DNA of 64,000 nt from Mesorhizobium sp. NFR06 (GCF_900115245.1 NZ_FOVT01000013.1:122134-186133); one strand, 5' to 3'; shown: positions 35,219-44,027, counted from the stretch's first letter. Notes: a model not told the origin generated them from the sequence alone. A program made the numbers and translations.

Positions 35219-35332
35219 CGATCGTCGGGGCTGTGTAAGTTCACCGCGCCTCAAATTTCGTCCGAGACTTCAACTAGGCAGAGCCGAGGAAGGTTCCTTG
35301 GCCGACGCTGGCGTTTCCGCTCTGGACCGTCC

Positions 35333-35491
35333 TCAGCGGGCGGCGAGACTGATCACCAGCGCCAGCACCGCGATGCCCACCAGCCCTGCGATGAAGATGA
35401 TGCGTTGCGTACGCGTGCGCAGGATGATCTCGCCCTGCCTGGCATCCTGACCGGAAAAAACCGGCCCTTCGCCGTCGCGATCCTTGCTCAT
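35333..35491 (-). CDS. Small conserved single-helix membrane protein
   Basis: 52 residues from the ATG at 35491, which has AAGGAG seven bases upstream. A charged N-terminal half (GPVFSGQDARQGEIILRTRTQR) precedes one membrane helix (IIFIAGLVGIAVLALVISL). The pattern 'Q-AR-GEIILRT-..R-IF-AGL' recurs in many rhizobial small proteins that databases often mislabel as peptide ABC permease. Function unknown. Confidence 0.7.
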   Translation of the reverse strand: MSKDRDGEGPVFSGQDARQGEIILRTRTQRIIFIAGLVGIAVLALVISLAAR

Positions 35492-35623
35492 GGCGTGCTC
35501 CTTCCCTTTGAACGGGTGCGGAAGGCTCTGAGCAGGAACCAGTTTGTCGGCTTGAAGTTCCGCCATGTTGCGGCATGACGCGTGCCCGCGACCGGGACTG
35601 AACCGGTCGCGGGATATGATCGA

Positions 35624-36688
35624 TCAGCCGAATTTCGGGTCGAGACTGCCCGACTTGTAGCGCTTGGCCATGTCTGCCAGCGGGATCGGCTTGATCTTCG
35701 GCGCGTTGCCGGCGGTGCCGAACTGCTCGAAGCGCTCCTTGCAGAGCTTCTTCATCGCTGCCATGGCCGGCGTCAGATATTTGCGCGGATCGAATTCCGA
35801 CGGATTCTCGGTCAGCACCTTGCGGATCGCGCCGGTCAGCGCCATGCGGTTGTCGGTGTCGATGTTGATCTTGCGCACGCCATGCTTGATGCCGCGCTGG
35901 ATTTCCTCCACCGGCACACCCCAGGTCGGCTTCATCTGGCCGCCATATTTGTTGATGATCTCCTGCAACTCCTCCGGCACCGAGGAAGAGCCGTGCATGA
36001 CGAGATGCATGTTGGGCAGGCGGCGGTGGATCTCCTCGATGACGTTCATCGCCAGCACCGCGCCGTCCGGCTTGCGCGAGAATTTGTAGGCGCCGTGGCT
36101 GGTGCCCATGGCAACGGCAAGCGCATCGACATGGGTGTCGCGCACGAACTGCTCGGCCTGCACCGGATCGGTCAGCAACTGGTCGTGGCTGATCGCGCCT
36201 TCCACGCCATGGCCGTCCTCCTGCTCGCCGCCGCCGCTCTCCAGCGAGCCGAGTACGCCGATCTCGCCTTCGACCGACACGCCGCCCCAATGCGCCATGT
36301 CGACGACGCGGCGGGTGATGCCGGAATTATAGGCATAGTCGGCCGGCGACTTGCCGTCTTCCTTGAGCGAGCCGTCCATCATCACCGAGGTGAAGCCGTA
36401 CTGGATCGCGGTGACACAGGTCGCTTCGTTGTTGCCGTGGTCTAGATGCATGCAGACCGGGATGTCGGGATGGATCTCGACCAGCGCGTCGATCAGCTTG
36501 GCCAGCACCACGTCATTGGCATAGGCGCGCGCGCCGCGGCTGGCCTGCAGGATAACCGGCGACTTGGTCTCCTCGGCCGCCTCCATGATGGCGAGGCCTT
36601 GTTCCATGTTGTTCATGTTGAAGGCAGGCACGCCATAGCCATGTTCGGCGGCATGGTCGAGCAATTGTCTCAGTGTGATGCGAGCCAA
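35624..36688 (-). CDS. fba: Class II fructose-bisphosphate aldolase (TTG start)
   Basis: 354 residues, zinc-dependent class II aldolase that splits fructose-1,6-bisphosphate into the triose phosphates. Markers are ARITLRQLLDHAAEHGYGVPAF at the start, the metal region CMHLDHGNN (about 80-88), VEGEIGVLG, and HGSSSVPEE. The TTG at 36688 is preceded by GGGAGAC at seven bases and gives the exact family N-terminus and length; the only upstream in-frame starts add an unrelated leader. It stands alone, not in a cbb or pgk-gap cluster in this window. Confidence 0.92.
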   Translation of the reverse strand: MARITLRQLLDHAAEHGYGVPAFNMNNMEQGLAIMEAAEETKSPVILQASRGARAYANDVVLAKLIDALVEIHPDIPVCMHLDHGNNEATCVTAIQYGFTSVMMDGSLKEDGKSPADYAYNSGITRRVVDMAHWGGVSVEGEIGVLGSLESGGGEQEDGHGVEGAISHDQLLTDPVQAEQFVRDTHVDALAVAMGTSHGAYKFSRKPDGAVLAMNVIEEIHRRLPNMHLVMHGSSSVPEELQEIINKYGGQMKPTWGVPVEEIQRGIKHGVRKINIDTDNRMALTGAIRKVLTENPSEFDPRKYLTPAMAAMKKLCKERFEQFGTAGNAPKIKPIPLADMAKRYKSGSLDPKFG

Positions 36689-36848
36689 CGAATAGTCTCC
36701 CGTATCTGGTTCGAGCCCGTTTTGAAAAGGCAGCCCGGGCGTCGGGCGGCCCCGTTGCTTCTGGCCGGAATCCGGACCTGCTGCAACCTTTTGAAGCCTT
36801 TTCGGCCGCAATTCTTGTTGCAGGGCTGAAATCCGGCCCAAGTAGAGC

Positions 36849-37316
36849 CTAAGCAGCGAGTCTTGCGCGTGCGGCGAGGATTTCGACGCAGGCTTTCGCC
36901 GCTTCCTTGCCCTTCACTTTGAAATGTGCGTGGAAGAAGCGCTGGTGCTCGGCGCTCTCATGGTAGTTGTGCGGCGTCAGCACGGCCGACAGCACCGGCA
37001 CGCCGGTCGCAAGCTGCACGCTCATCATGCCGTCGATGACGGCACTCGCCACGAAGTCATGCCGGTAGATGCCGCCATTGACGACGAAGGCGGTGCCGAG
37101 GATCGCGGCATAGCGTCCGGTTTCGGCGAGCGTCTTGGCGTGCAGCGGGATTTCATAGGCGCCCGGCACGTCGAAGACATCGACGGCGAAGCCGCCGAGC
37201 GCGGCAAGCTCGGCCTCGAAGGCGGTCACGCACTGATCGACGATATCGACATGCCAACGCGCCCGGATGACGGCGACACGAAGGGTAGTGTGGTCTTTGG
37301 GGAAATGCTGATTCAT
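36849..37316 (-). CDS. ribH: 6,7-dimethyl-8-ribityllumazine synthase (RibH2 type)
   Basis: 155 residues, condensing 5-amino-6-ribitylaminouracil with 3,4-dihydroxybutanone phosphate. Substrate-site blocks are RARWHVDIVDQC near 20, VPGAYEIPLHAKTLA near 55 and VNGGIYRHDFVASAVIDGMM with the catalytic-region histidine. N-terminal and C-terminal features resemble the RibH2 form of Brucella and Mesorhizobium. GGAAGGA precedes the ATG. No other rib gene is nearby. An FMN riboswitch and hairpin terminator lie directly upstream, so expression responds to flavin. Confidence 0.93.
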   Translation of the reverse strand: MNQHFPKDHTTLRVAVIRARWHVDIVDQCVTAFEAELAALGGFAVDVFDVPGAYEIPLHAKTLAETGRYAAILGTAFVVNGGIYRHDFVASAVIDGMMSVQLATGVPVLSAVLTPHNYHESAEHQRFFHAHFKVKGKEAAKACVEILAARARLAA

Positions 37317-37360
37317 GGGTCCTTCCTTCCGTTTCGAACCAGAATCAGGACGCACGACGC

Positions 37361-37390
37361 AAAACGCGGCCCGCGAGCGGACCGTCTTTT
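37361..37390 (-). terminator. Hairpin terminator between the FMN riboswitch and ribH
   Basis: On the minus strand CGGUCCG pairs with CGGGCCG around a CUCG loop. Flanking AAAA and UUUU runs extend the stem beyond a small internal mismatch, giving a stem ending in UUUU. It sits six bases after the aptamer and 44 before the ATG, as expected for a transcription-terminating expression platform. Confidence 0.65.
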
Positions 37391-37395
37391 GCATT

Positions 37396-37536
37396 CGTTC
37401 TCTTTCATCCGGACTGTAACCGTCGGCCCCGGAATCACACCGGATCTGCTGACCTCTCCGTTTAAGCGGAAAGCGCTCGCGGGCTTGGGTCGAAACCCTT
37501 ACCGCCGGTGGGGACTTTCACCCCGCCCTGAGAACA
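37396..37536 (-). ncRNA. FMN riboswitch (RFN element)
   Basis: The minus strand shows the complete conserved RFN pattern. UUCUCAGGGCGGGGUGAAAG and UCCCCACCGGCGGUA open it, followed by AGCCCGCGAGCG, then GGUCAGCAGAUCCGGU and GGGGCCGACGGUUACAGUC, closing with AUGAAAGAGAAC. All core junction sequences are intact. It precedes ribH and should lower lumazine synthase expression when FMN is plentiful. Confidence 0.97.
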
Positions 37537-37592
37537 TTGACGTGGGTTTATGGAAGGGCGGGAAGGGGCTGTCAATTGGCGATTACATTTCG

Positions 37593-37747
37593 GTCGTCAT
37601 CCTAGGGCGGAGCAAGGAGCGAAGCGACGCGCGCAGATCCTAGGATCCATGCCGTGACGCTAAGGTATTGCAACGGTTAAGAATTCTGCTCCGGCGACCG
37701 TCACGGCATGATCCTCGGGTCAAGCCGGTCAAGCCCGAGGATGACGA
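37593..37747. repeat. Nested palindromic repeat, copy 1
   Basis: About 155 bp bounded by GTCGTCATCCTAGGG and CCCGAGGATGACGA. Inside, CCTAGGATCCATGCCGTGAC (37639-37658) is nearly the reverse complement of GTCACGGCATGATCCTCGG (37700-37718). The same outer and inner modules recur at 52499-52723, and the outer hairpin alone at 46006-46063. Non-coding; it fills most of the gap between the riboswitch and mtnA. Confidence 0.85.
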
Positions 37748-37772
37748 AGAGCCCAGGGGGGAGATCAGCTAG

Positions 37773-38867
37773 TCATCCCCGCTCCGGAAACATCGCCTTC
37801 AGCCCCTCACGCGAGGCCTTCGCCACGCCGCGCTCGGTGATCAGCCCGGTCACCAATCTTGCCGGGGTCACATCAAACGCCGGGTTGGCCGCCGGCGTCG
37901 CGTCCGGCGAGACGCGCACCTGGGCGATCTTGCCGTCGGCCGTCTTGCCCCAGACCAGCGAAACCTCGTCGCCCGAGCGCTCCTCGATCGGGATTTCGGC
38001 AAGCCCGTCGGCAACCGTCCAGTCGATGGTGGGCGAGGGTAGCGCGACATAGAAGGGCACGTGGTTGTCGGCGGCGGCTAAAGCCTTGAGGTAGGTGCCG
38101 ATCTTGTTGCAGACATCGCCATTGGCGGTGGTGCGGTCGGTGCCGACGATCACCATGTCGATGTCGCCATGCTGCATCAGGTGGCCGCCGGCATTGTCGA
38201 CGATCAGCGTATGCGGCACGCCGTGGCCGGCCATCTCCCAGGCGGTCAGCTGGGCGCCCTGGTTGCGCGGCCTCGTCTCGTCGACATAGACATGCACCGG
38301 AATGCCGGCCTCCGTCGCCAGATAGATCGGCGCCGTGGCGGTGCCGTAATCGACCGTCGCCAGCCAGCCGGCATTGCAGTGGGTGAGGATGTTGACGCTT
38401 TCCCCCGGCTGCTTGCGCGAGGCGATCTGCCTTATGATCGCAAGGCCGTTCTCGCCGATGGCGCGGTTCAGCCCGACATCCTCGTCGGCGATCTCGGCGG
38501 CGCGCCTGTAGGCGGCCTCGGCGCGCTCACCCGGCGCGAGCGGCTTCAGGAAGCGGCGCATCTCGTCCAGCGCCCAGCGCAGATTGATCGCCGTCGGCCG
38601 CGTCCTGTGCAGCGTTTCCCATGCCGCGTCGAGCGCTTCGTCCGACGCATCGTCCGTCATCTGGATGGCGACGCCATAGGCGGCGGTGACGCCGATCAGC
38701 GGCGCGCCGCGCACCCACATGTCGCGGATCGCGGTGGCGATGCCGGCAACCGTTCCGATCTTTTCGATGCGGAACTCGTGCGGCAGCCAGCGCTGGTCGA
38801 TGATCTCGACCGAACGCTTGTCGTCGCTCAGCCAGATGGTGCGGTAGTGGCGTTCGCCGACGTTCAA
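37773..38867 (-). CDS. mtnA: S-methyl-5-thioribose-1-phosphate isomerase MtnA (TTG start)
   Basis: 364-residue enzyme of methionine salvage that converts methylthioribose-1-phosphate to the ribulose form. Catalytic C164 (THCNAGWLATV) and D244 (VGTDRTTANGD) are present, along with the MWVRGAPLIGVTAAYG block. The TTG at 38867 overlaps the mtnK stop as TTGA and has AGGAG at eight bases, so translation is coupled to mtnK. Later salvage enzymes (mtnB, C, D) are not in the window. Confidence 0.93.
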   Translation of the reverse strand: MNVGERHYRTIWLSDDKRSVEIIDQRWLPHEFRIEKIGTVAGIATAIRDMWVRGAPLIGVTAAYGVAIQMTDDASDEALDAAWETLHRTRPTAINLRWALDEMRRFLKPLAPGERAEAAYRRAAEIADEDVGLNRAIGENGLAIIRQIASRKQPGESVNILTHCNAGWLATVDYGTATAPIYLATEAGIPVHVYVDETRPRNQGAQLTAWEMAGHGVPHTLIVDNAGGHLMQHGDIDMVIVGTDRTTANGDVCNKIGTYLKALAAADNHVPFYVALPSPTIDWTVADGLAEIPIEERSGDEVSLVWGKTADGKIAQVRVSPDATPAANPAFDVTPARLVTGLITERGVAKASREGLKAMFPERG

Positions 38868-40132
38868 ATTCTCTTCTCCTGTTCGATCAGCGCGGCCAGA
38901 GTGTTGACCTCGTCGATGCTGTGGATCTGGCGCCGGTTGACGGCGATGTGGCGGCCGAAGCGCAAAGCCTTGGCCTCACATGTGGCGCGCAGGTCGGCAT
39001 CGGCAATGGTCTCGAAATCGGCATTGTGGGCAAGGCCGAGGATGCGCCGGTGCACCTCGATGCCGGCGAAACCGAGCAGGTCGGTCCAGATGGCATGCAG
39101 CATGTGGTCGAGCGCCTGCTCCGAACCGAGCTGATCGCCCTGATCCTCGAACAGGCTCTTCTGGTAGAGCATGCCGGTCCGCTCGGTCCGCCACAGATGC
39201 GAGAATTCTGCGCGGAACACCGCCCAGGTCTCGGCCGTGACATTGAGCAGATAGGCGCGCATCGAGGCCCGGCTGCCTTTCTCCTCATGGCCGCGCTGCG
39301 CGAAGAACGCCATCCAGAAATTGGCGAGCAGCATGCCGACATCGAAGGCGATCGGACCGTAGAAGGCGAACTCCGGATCGATCATCCGGGTCTCGGTGTC
39401 GGTCACCATGATCGAGCCGGAATGCAGGTCGCCATGCAGCAACGTCTCGGCATTGGCGGCAAACAGATGTTTTAGCCGTTGCGCCTCGACCTTGAGGTCG
39501 CGGTCGGCGCGTAGCTCCGCCACCAGGCCATCGAGCTGCGGGCTGGTATGCCGGTTCATTCTTGCGTCGAAATAGGGATCGGAGAACACCAAATTCTCGG
39601 TGATGTCGCAGAGCTCGACATTATCGGCGAACAGCGCGAGGTCGGCCTTGCGCTCCCTGGCCATCATCGAGAGATCCGAGCCGCGAAACAGCGTGCGGGC
39701 CATGAACAGGCCGATGTCGCGCGCGATGTTAGGCAATTCGCGGCCATCGATCAGCGCGCGCCGCAGAATGATATGCGGCGGCGCCAGATATTCCATCACG
39801 ATCAGCGCCTGGGTCTCGTCGAAATGATAGATCGCCGGCACCGAGCCCGGCGCCCGGCGCTCCTGCCTGGTCAGCGCATGATACTCGAAGAACGAGCGCT
39901 TGAGCGGCAGCGGCCAGGTGTCGCCGACCAGCCGCACATAGGGCAACGCCTGCTTCACCACCGCAGCGCCCTGGTCGCCCTCGACGATGAACACGAGGTT
40001 CAGATTGCCGTCGCCGACCTCGCGTACCTTCCAGCGGCCGGCGTCCTTGCCGATGCGCCCGGTCAGCGCCGTGGTCTCGCCAAGGCGCGCCGGCAGCGTC
40101 TCCACCGACAATGCTTCGAACTTCCCGGTCAT
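38864..40132 (-). CDS. mtnK: S-methyl-5-thioribose kinase MtnK
   Basis: 422 residues of the APH/MtnK kinase fold; phosphorylates methylthioribose for MtnA. Features are VGDGNLNLVFIVEG near 42, the catalytic loop LLHGDLHSGSIMV near 230 and MIDPEFAFYGPIAFD, the metal-binding DxE region. The ATG at 40132 has GGAGAG upstream. Use of a kinase implies methylthioribose as a free intermediate, imported or made by a nucleosidase. It is first in mtnK-mtnA and divergent from an ABC sugar importer. Confidence 0.93.
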   Translation of the reverse strand: MTGKFEALSVETLPARLGETTALTGRIGKDAGRWKVREVGDGNLNLVFIVEGDQGAAVVKQALPYVRLVGDTWPLPLKRSFFEYHALTRQERRAPGSVPAIYHFDETQALIVMEYLAPPHIILRRALIDGRELPNIARDIGLFMARTLFRGSDLSMMARERKADLALFADNVELCDITENLVFSDPYFDARMNRHTSPQLDGLVAELRADRDLKVEAQRLKHLFAANAETLLHGDLHSGSIMVTDTETRMIDPEFAFYGPIAFDVGMLLANFWMAFFAQRGHEEKGSRASMRAYLLNVTAETWAVFRAEFSHLWRTERTGMLYQKSLFEDQGDQLGSEQALDHMLHAIWTDLLGFAGIEVHRRILGLAHNADFETIADADLRATCEAKALRFGRHIAVNRRQIHSIDEVNTLAALIEQEKRI

Positions 40133-40187
40133 TCTCTCCCCTCCTGCGCGTGGTTTCCGACGATAGCGGAGCCACGGCGGCGGGGCC

Positions 40188-40250
40188 AAGCTAGGAAGCG
40201 ATCTGGCAAATGTCAATCGTGTTGACAATTGCCGAATGAGCCCATAGCGT
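40188..40250. promoter_or_regulatory. Divergent mtnK/ABC importer promoters built on one operator palindrome
   Basis: GGCAAATGTCAA (40205-40216) and TTGACAATTGCC (40222-40233) are 11/12 inverted repeats around TCGTG. Each arm contains a -35 TTGACA facing outward. For the plus strand TTGACA (40222-40227) is 17 bases from TAGCGT (40245-40250). For the minus strand TTGACA (40216-40211) is 17 bases from TAGCTT (40193-40188). One dimeric repressor would shut both transcripts. Confidence 0.75.
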
Positions 40251-40269
40251 CACGGCCAGGGAGGAACGA

Positions 40270-41781
40270 ATGGGCGCAGATGCCGTGTTCCGTGTGGAAG
40301 GCCTGAGGAAATCCTTTGGCCGCAACGAGGTGCTTGGCGGCATCTCGCTCGACCTCTTTGCCGGCGAGGTGACCGTGCTGATGGGCGCCAACGGCGCCGG
40401 CAAATCCACCCTGGTCAAGATCGTCAGCGGCGTCTATTCGCACGACGGCGGCACGATGCAGCTCGCCGGCGCGACCTTCGATCCGCAGACTCCCGCCGAA
40501 GCCATCCGCGCCGGCGTCGTGACGGTACATCAAAACATCAATGACGGCGTGGTGGCCGAACTGGATGTGGCCACCAACCTGACGCTCGACCGGTTGAGCG
40601 GCAAGGGCGCATCGTTGCTGTTCAAGCCTGCCAATGTCCGCGCCGAAGCCAGGGCCGTCGCCGACCGCATGGGCCTGGCCATAGACCTCAGGGCGCGCGT
40701 CGCCGACCTTTCGCTTGCCGACCGCCAGATGGTGGCGATCGCGCGCGCCATGGCGCACCGGCCGAAGGTTTTGATCCTCGACGAGCCGACCTCTTCGTTG
40801 TCAAGCGCCGAGGCCGAACGATTGTTTTCCCTGATCGACCGGCTGCGCGGGCAGGGCGTCGCCATCCTCTACATCTCGCACCGCATGTCCGATATCAGGC
40901 GGCTTGCCGACCGCATCGTCTCGATGCGCGACGGCGCCGTTTCCGGCGTGTTCGGCCGCAAGCCGCTCGACTATGAAGGCGCCGTCAACGCCATGCTTGG
41001 CCGCAAGATCCATCTCGACAGGGTTGTCGCCAGGAGCTCGGCGCGAGCAGTCTTCACCGCACAAGGCCTGCGGCTAGCGCAAGGCGCGAAACCAATCTCG
41101 ATGACGCTCGGCACCGGCGAGGTGGTGGCGATCACCGGCCTGGTCGGCGTCGGCAAGACGGCTTTGGCGGAAACGCTGTTCGGCGTGCGCCGGCCGCTCG
41201 CCGGCACCATGCAGATGGACGGCAAGCCCTTTGCGCCAAAGTCGGCGCGCCAGGCCATTGCCGCCGGCGTCTTCCTCGTCGCCAAGGACCGCGCGACAAG
41301 CGGCATCGTCGGCGGCTTCAACATCGAGCGCAACATCAGCCTGCCGTTCCTCAAGCGCATGTCGGGTCTCGGCGTCATGAAAAAGCGGGCGGAACGAGCA
41401 ATTGCCCGCCGTCAGATCGACGAGCTCGGCATCGTCTGCCGCTCCGAGAAGGACGACCTGTCGGCGCTTTCCGGCGGCAACCAGCAAAAGGTGATGGTGG
41501 CGCGCTGGATGTCGCAGGCCGCGCGGCTGTTCATTCTCGACGAGCCGTTCCAGGGCGTCGACATTTCGGCGCGGCGCGACATCGCCGCCAAGTTGAGGGC
41601 CAGCGCCGATGGCCGCGCGACGCTGATCTTCGTCACCGAGCTCGACGAGGCGCTGGAGACCGCCGACCGCATCCTGGTGATGTCGGAACACACGATCGTC
41701 GGCGAGCACCGGAACGATGACATCGATCTCGACCGGCTGTTGGCGCAAGTGGCCGGCGGGCCGCTCACCAGCGCGGCGTGA
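40270..41781 (+). CDS. Sugar-type ABC transporter ATP-binding protein, probable methylthioribose importer
   Basis: 503 residues with two nucleotide-binding domains, the RbsA/MglA architecture. The N-half has Walker A GANGAGKST near 40, Walker B LILDEPTSSLS and a degenerate signature (LSLADRQ). The C-half has GLVGVGKTA, a canonical LSGGNQQ and LFILDEPFQGVD. GGGAGG lies upstream of the ATG. It begins a three-gene importer operon divergent from mtnK-mtnA and sharing its operator, so methylthioribose or a related 5-thio/5-deoxyribose is the likely cargo. This is inference from context. Confidence 0.85.
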   Translation: MGADAVFRVEGLRKSFGRNEVLGGISLDLFAGEVTVLMGANGAGKSTLVKIVSGVYSHDGGTMQLAGATFDPQTPAEAIRAGVVTVHQNINDGVVAELDVATNLTLDRLSGKGASLLFKPANVRAEARAVADRMGLAIDLRARVADLSLADRQMVAIARAMAHRPKVLILDEPTSSLSSAEAERLFSLIDRLRGQGVAILYISHRMSDIRRLADRIVSMRDGAVSGVFGRKPLDYEGAVNAMLGRKIHLDRVVARSSARAVFTAQGLRLAQGAKPISMTLGTGEVVAITGLVGVGKTALAETLFGVRRPLAGTMQMDGKPFAPKSARQAIAAGVFLVAKDRATSGIVGGFNIERNISLPFLKRMSGLGVMKKRAERAIARRQIDELGIVCRSEKDDLSALSGGNQQKVMVARWMSQAARLFILDEPFQGVDISARRDIAAKLRASADGRATLIFVTELDEALETADRILVMSEHTIVGEHRNDDIDLDRLLAQVAGGPLTSAA

Positions 41782-41813
41782 GATCGCAGGATGACGAGAC
41801 TCGGAGTGCAGGC

Positions 41814-42854
41814 ATGAGTTCCAGTTTGGCGGGCAAGGCAACGGCGCGGGAGCGTTCGATGACATTGCGCGATTACGCCATCCGCTACGGCTTCATCGTC
41901 CTGCTGGTCGGACTGATCGCCTATTTCGCTGTTGCCGCCGACGGTTTCGCGTCGCCACAGAGCGCGGTCTTCATCTTCCAGTCGGTGGCCATCACCGGCG
42001 TGCTGGCATTGGGCGTCACCGCCACGCTGGTCGTCGGCGGCTTCGACCTGTCGATCGGCTCGGTCGCCACCAGCGCCATGATGGCCGCCTCCTATGCCAT
42101 GGTGGTGCTGGAGCAGAATGCGATCGTCGCCGTCGTCGCCTGCCTGGTCATCGGCGTGATCGTCGGCCTGATCAACGGCTGGCTGATCGTCTATATGCGC
42201 GTCCCCGATCTTCTGGCGACGCTCGGCATGATGTTCCTGCTGCTCGGCCTGCAGCGCATCCCGACCGAAGGCCGTTCGATCGCCACCGGCATGACCATGC
42301 CCGACGGCTCGGTCGCCAACGGCAAGTTCTCCGAGGCCTTCCTGGCGCTCGGCCGTCACCGCATCGACTTCTTCATCCCGAACCTGATCCCGGTCTCGGT
42401 CGTGGTGCTGGTCGTGCTCGCGCTGTTGATCTGGTTCTTCCTCGAATACACCCGCTTCGGCCGCATGATGTATGCCGTCGGCAGTAACGAACGCGCTGCC
42501 GAACTCGCCGGCGCGCCTGTCAAGGCATATAAAATCTGGGCCTATGTCATTTCGGGAGTTTTTGCCTCGATCGGCGGGATTCTGCTCGCCGCCCGGCTTG
42601 GACGCGGCGACATCGCCTCGGGTAATAATCTCTTGCTCGACGCTGTCGCCGCGGCGCTCATCGGCTACGCGGTGCTCGGCGCCGCCAAACCGAACGCCTT
42701 CGGCACGGCTGTCGGCGCGGTGTTCGTCGGCGTCCTGCTGCAAGGCCTTACGATGATGAACGCACCTTACTACACGCAGGATTTCGTCAAGGGCGCGGTG
42801 CTCGTCGTCGCCCTTGTCTTCACCTTCGCCCTTTCCGGCAGGGGCAAGAGATAG
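41814..42854 (+). CDS. Sugar-type ABC transporter permease
   Basis: 346 residues of the RbsC/BPD_transp_2 family with eight to ten membrane helices. Family features are GVLALGVTATLVVGGFDLSIGSV near 70 and the loop GRMMYAVGSNERAAELAGAPV near 220 that contacts the ATPase. GGAG is eight bases before the ATG. It lies 32 bases after the ATPase gene and 43 before the binding protein gene. Confidence 0.9.
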   Translation: MSSSLAGKATARERSMTLRDYAIRYGFIVLLVGLIAYFAVAADGFASPQSAVFIFQSVAITGVLALGVTATLVVGGFDLSIGSVATSAMMAASYAMVVLEQNAIVAVVACLVIGVIVGLINGWLIVYMRVPDLLATLGMMFLLLGLQRIPTEGRSIATGMTMPDGSVANGKFSEAFLALGRHRIDFFIPNLIPVSVVVLVVLALLIWFFLEYTRFGRMMYAVGSNERAAELAGAPVKAYKIWAYVISGVFASIGGILLAARLGRGDIASGNNLLLDAVAAALIGYAVLGAAKPNAFGTAVGAVFVGVLLQGLTMMNAPYYTQDFVKGAVLVVALVFTFALSGRGKR

Positions 42855-42897
42855 TTTCGACCGGGGCATTGATGAGAACACAACGGAGGAAAACGAC

Positions 42898-43950
42898 GTG
42901 AGCATCACAAGAAGACTTTTGGGCAAGGCGGCACTCGGCCTCGCCGGCGCGGCGCTGCTGGCGCAGGGAACGGCATTGGCGGCGGACCGCCCGGCGCCGT
43001 TCGACAAGCCGGGCGTCAAGATCGCGCTGGTGCGCTATCTGTCGACCGGTGACTTCTTCCAGGCCTATCTCTCCGGCGTCGAGGCGCAGGCCAAAGCGCT
43101 TGGCGTCGACCTGCGCGTGCTCGACAGCCGCCAGGACGCGGCGCTTCAGGCCGACATGGTCGACCAGGCGATCGCGCTCGGCGTGCAAGGCATCATCATC
43201 CAGCACGGCCTGACGGAATCGATGAAGGACGCCGCCCAGCGCGCGGTCGACGCCGGCATCAAGGTCGTCGCCTTCGACGTCAATGTGGAGAACCCGAAGA
43301 TCCCGCAGATCGAGCAGTCCGATCGCGACCTGGCCAAGCTCGCGCTCGAGCAGGCGGTCAAGGACAATGGCGACAGCTGGAAGGCCGGCTATGTCTATGT
43401 CGCCGGCATCGCCCCACTCGACCGCCGCAACGAGACCTGGGTGGACGTGAAGAAGAAATATTCGGGCATCAGCGAGGTCGCCATGTTCGGCACGCTCGAC
43501 AACCCGATCGCCAACTCCGTCGCCAACCAGGCGCGCTCGGTGCTGCAGGCGCATCCCGACATCAAGGTGATGTTCGCGCCCTATGACGAGTTCGCCAAGG
43601 GCGTGAAGATCGCCGTCGACGAAGCCGGCCTGAACAAGGGCATCAAGATCTATTCGGCCGACATCTCGACCTCCGACATCGCGGCGATGCGCGAGCCGGA
43701 CAGCGCCTGGGCCGCGACTGCCGCCACCAACCCGGCCGTCGTCGGCCAGGTCTCGGTGCGCGCGCTGGCGCAACTGCTTGCCGGCGAGGATCCCGGCCAC
43801 AACGTCATCGTGCCGCCGACGCTGATCACCCAGAAGGAACTCGTCGACAAGGACATCAAGAACATGGAAGACCTGTCGGCCAAGCTGCCGCAGTTCGCCC
43901 ATGCCGATGTGGCGATGCCCGCCTGGATGCCGAACCCGAACGCCAAGTAA
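42898..43950 (+). CDS. Periplasmic sugar-binding protein of the ABC importer
   Basis: 350 residues. The GTG start follows ACGGAGGA and gives an export signal (TRRLLGKAALGLAGAALLAQGTALA) with a cut near AADR. The mature part is a type I periplasmic-binding protein (Peripla_BP_4) with VKIALVRYLSTGDFFQAY at its start and the DQAIALGVQGIIIQHG hinge-strand block. It confers substrate choice on the importer. The twin arginine after the start is suggestive of, but not a clear, Tat signal. Confidence 0.88.
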   Translation: MSITRRLLGKAALGLAGAALLAQGTALAADRPAPFDKPGVKIALVRYLSTGDFFQAYLSGVEAQAKALGVDLRVLDSRQDAALQADMVDQAIALGVQGIIIQHGLTESMKDAAQRAVDAGIKVVAFDVNVENPKIPQIEQSDRDLAKLALEQAVKDNGDSWKAGYVYVAGIAPLDRRNETWVDVKKKYSGISEVAMFGTLDNPIANSVANQARSVLQAHPDIKVMFAPYDEFAKGVKIAVDEAGLNKGIKIYSADISTSDIAAMREPDSAWAATAATNPAVVGQVSVRALAQLLAGEDPGHNVIVPPTLITQKELVDKDIKNMEDLSAKLPQFAHADVAMPAWMPNPNAK

Positions 43951-43973
43951 GGTTTCGGCCAATTGTAAAAAAG

Positions 43974-44000
43974 AAAGAGCGGCTCCTCGGCCGCTCTTTT
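43974..44000. terminator. Bidirectional terminator between importer operon and DUF1127 gene
   Basis: AAAGAGCGGC pairs with GCCGCTCTTT around a six-base loop. It is preceded by a run of A and followed by T, so it works on both strands. It lies 23 bases after the binding-protein stop and 27 bases beyond the convergent DUF1127 stop. Confidence 0.85.
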
Positions 44001-44027
44001 CGTATTGGCCTCTTTCAAGCGCTGCGC

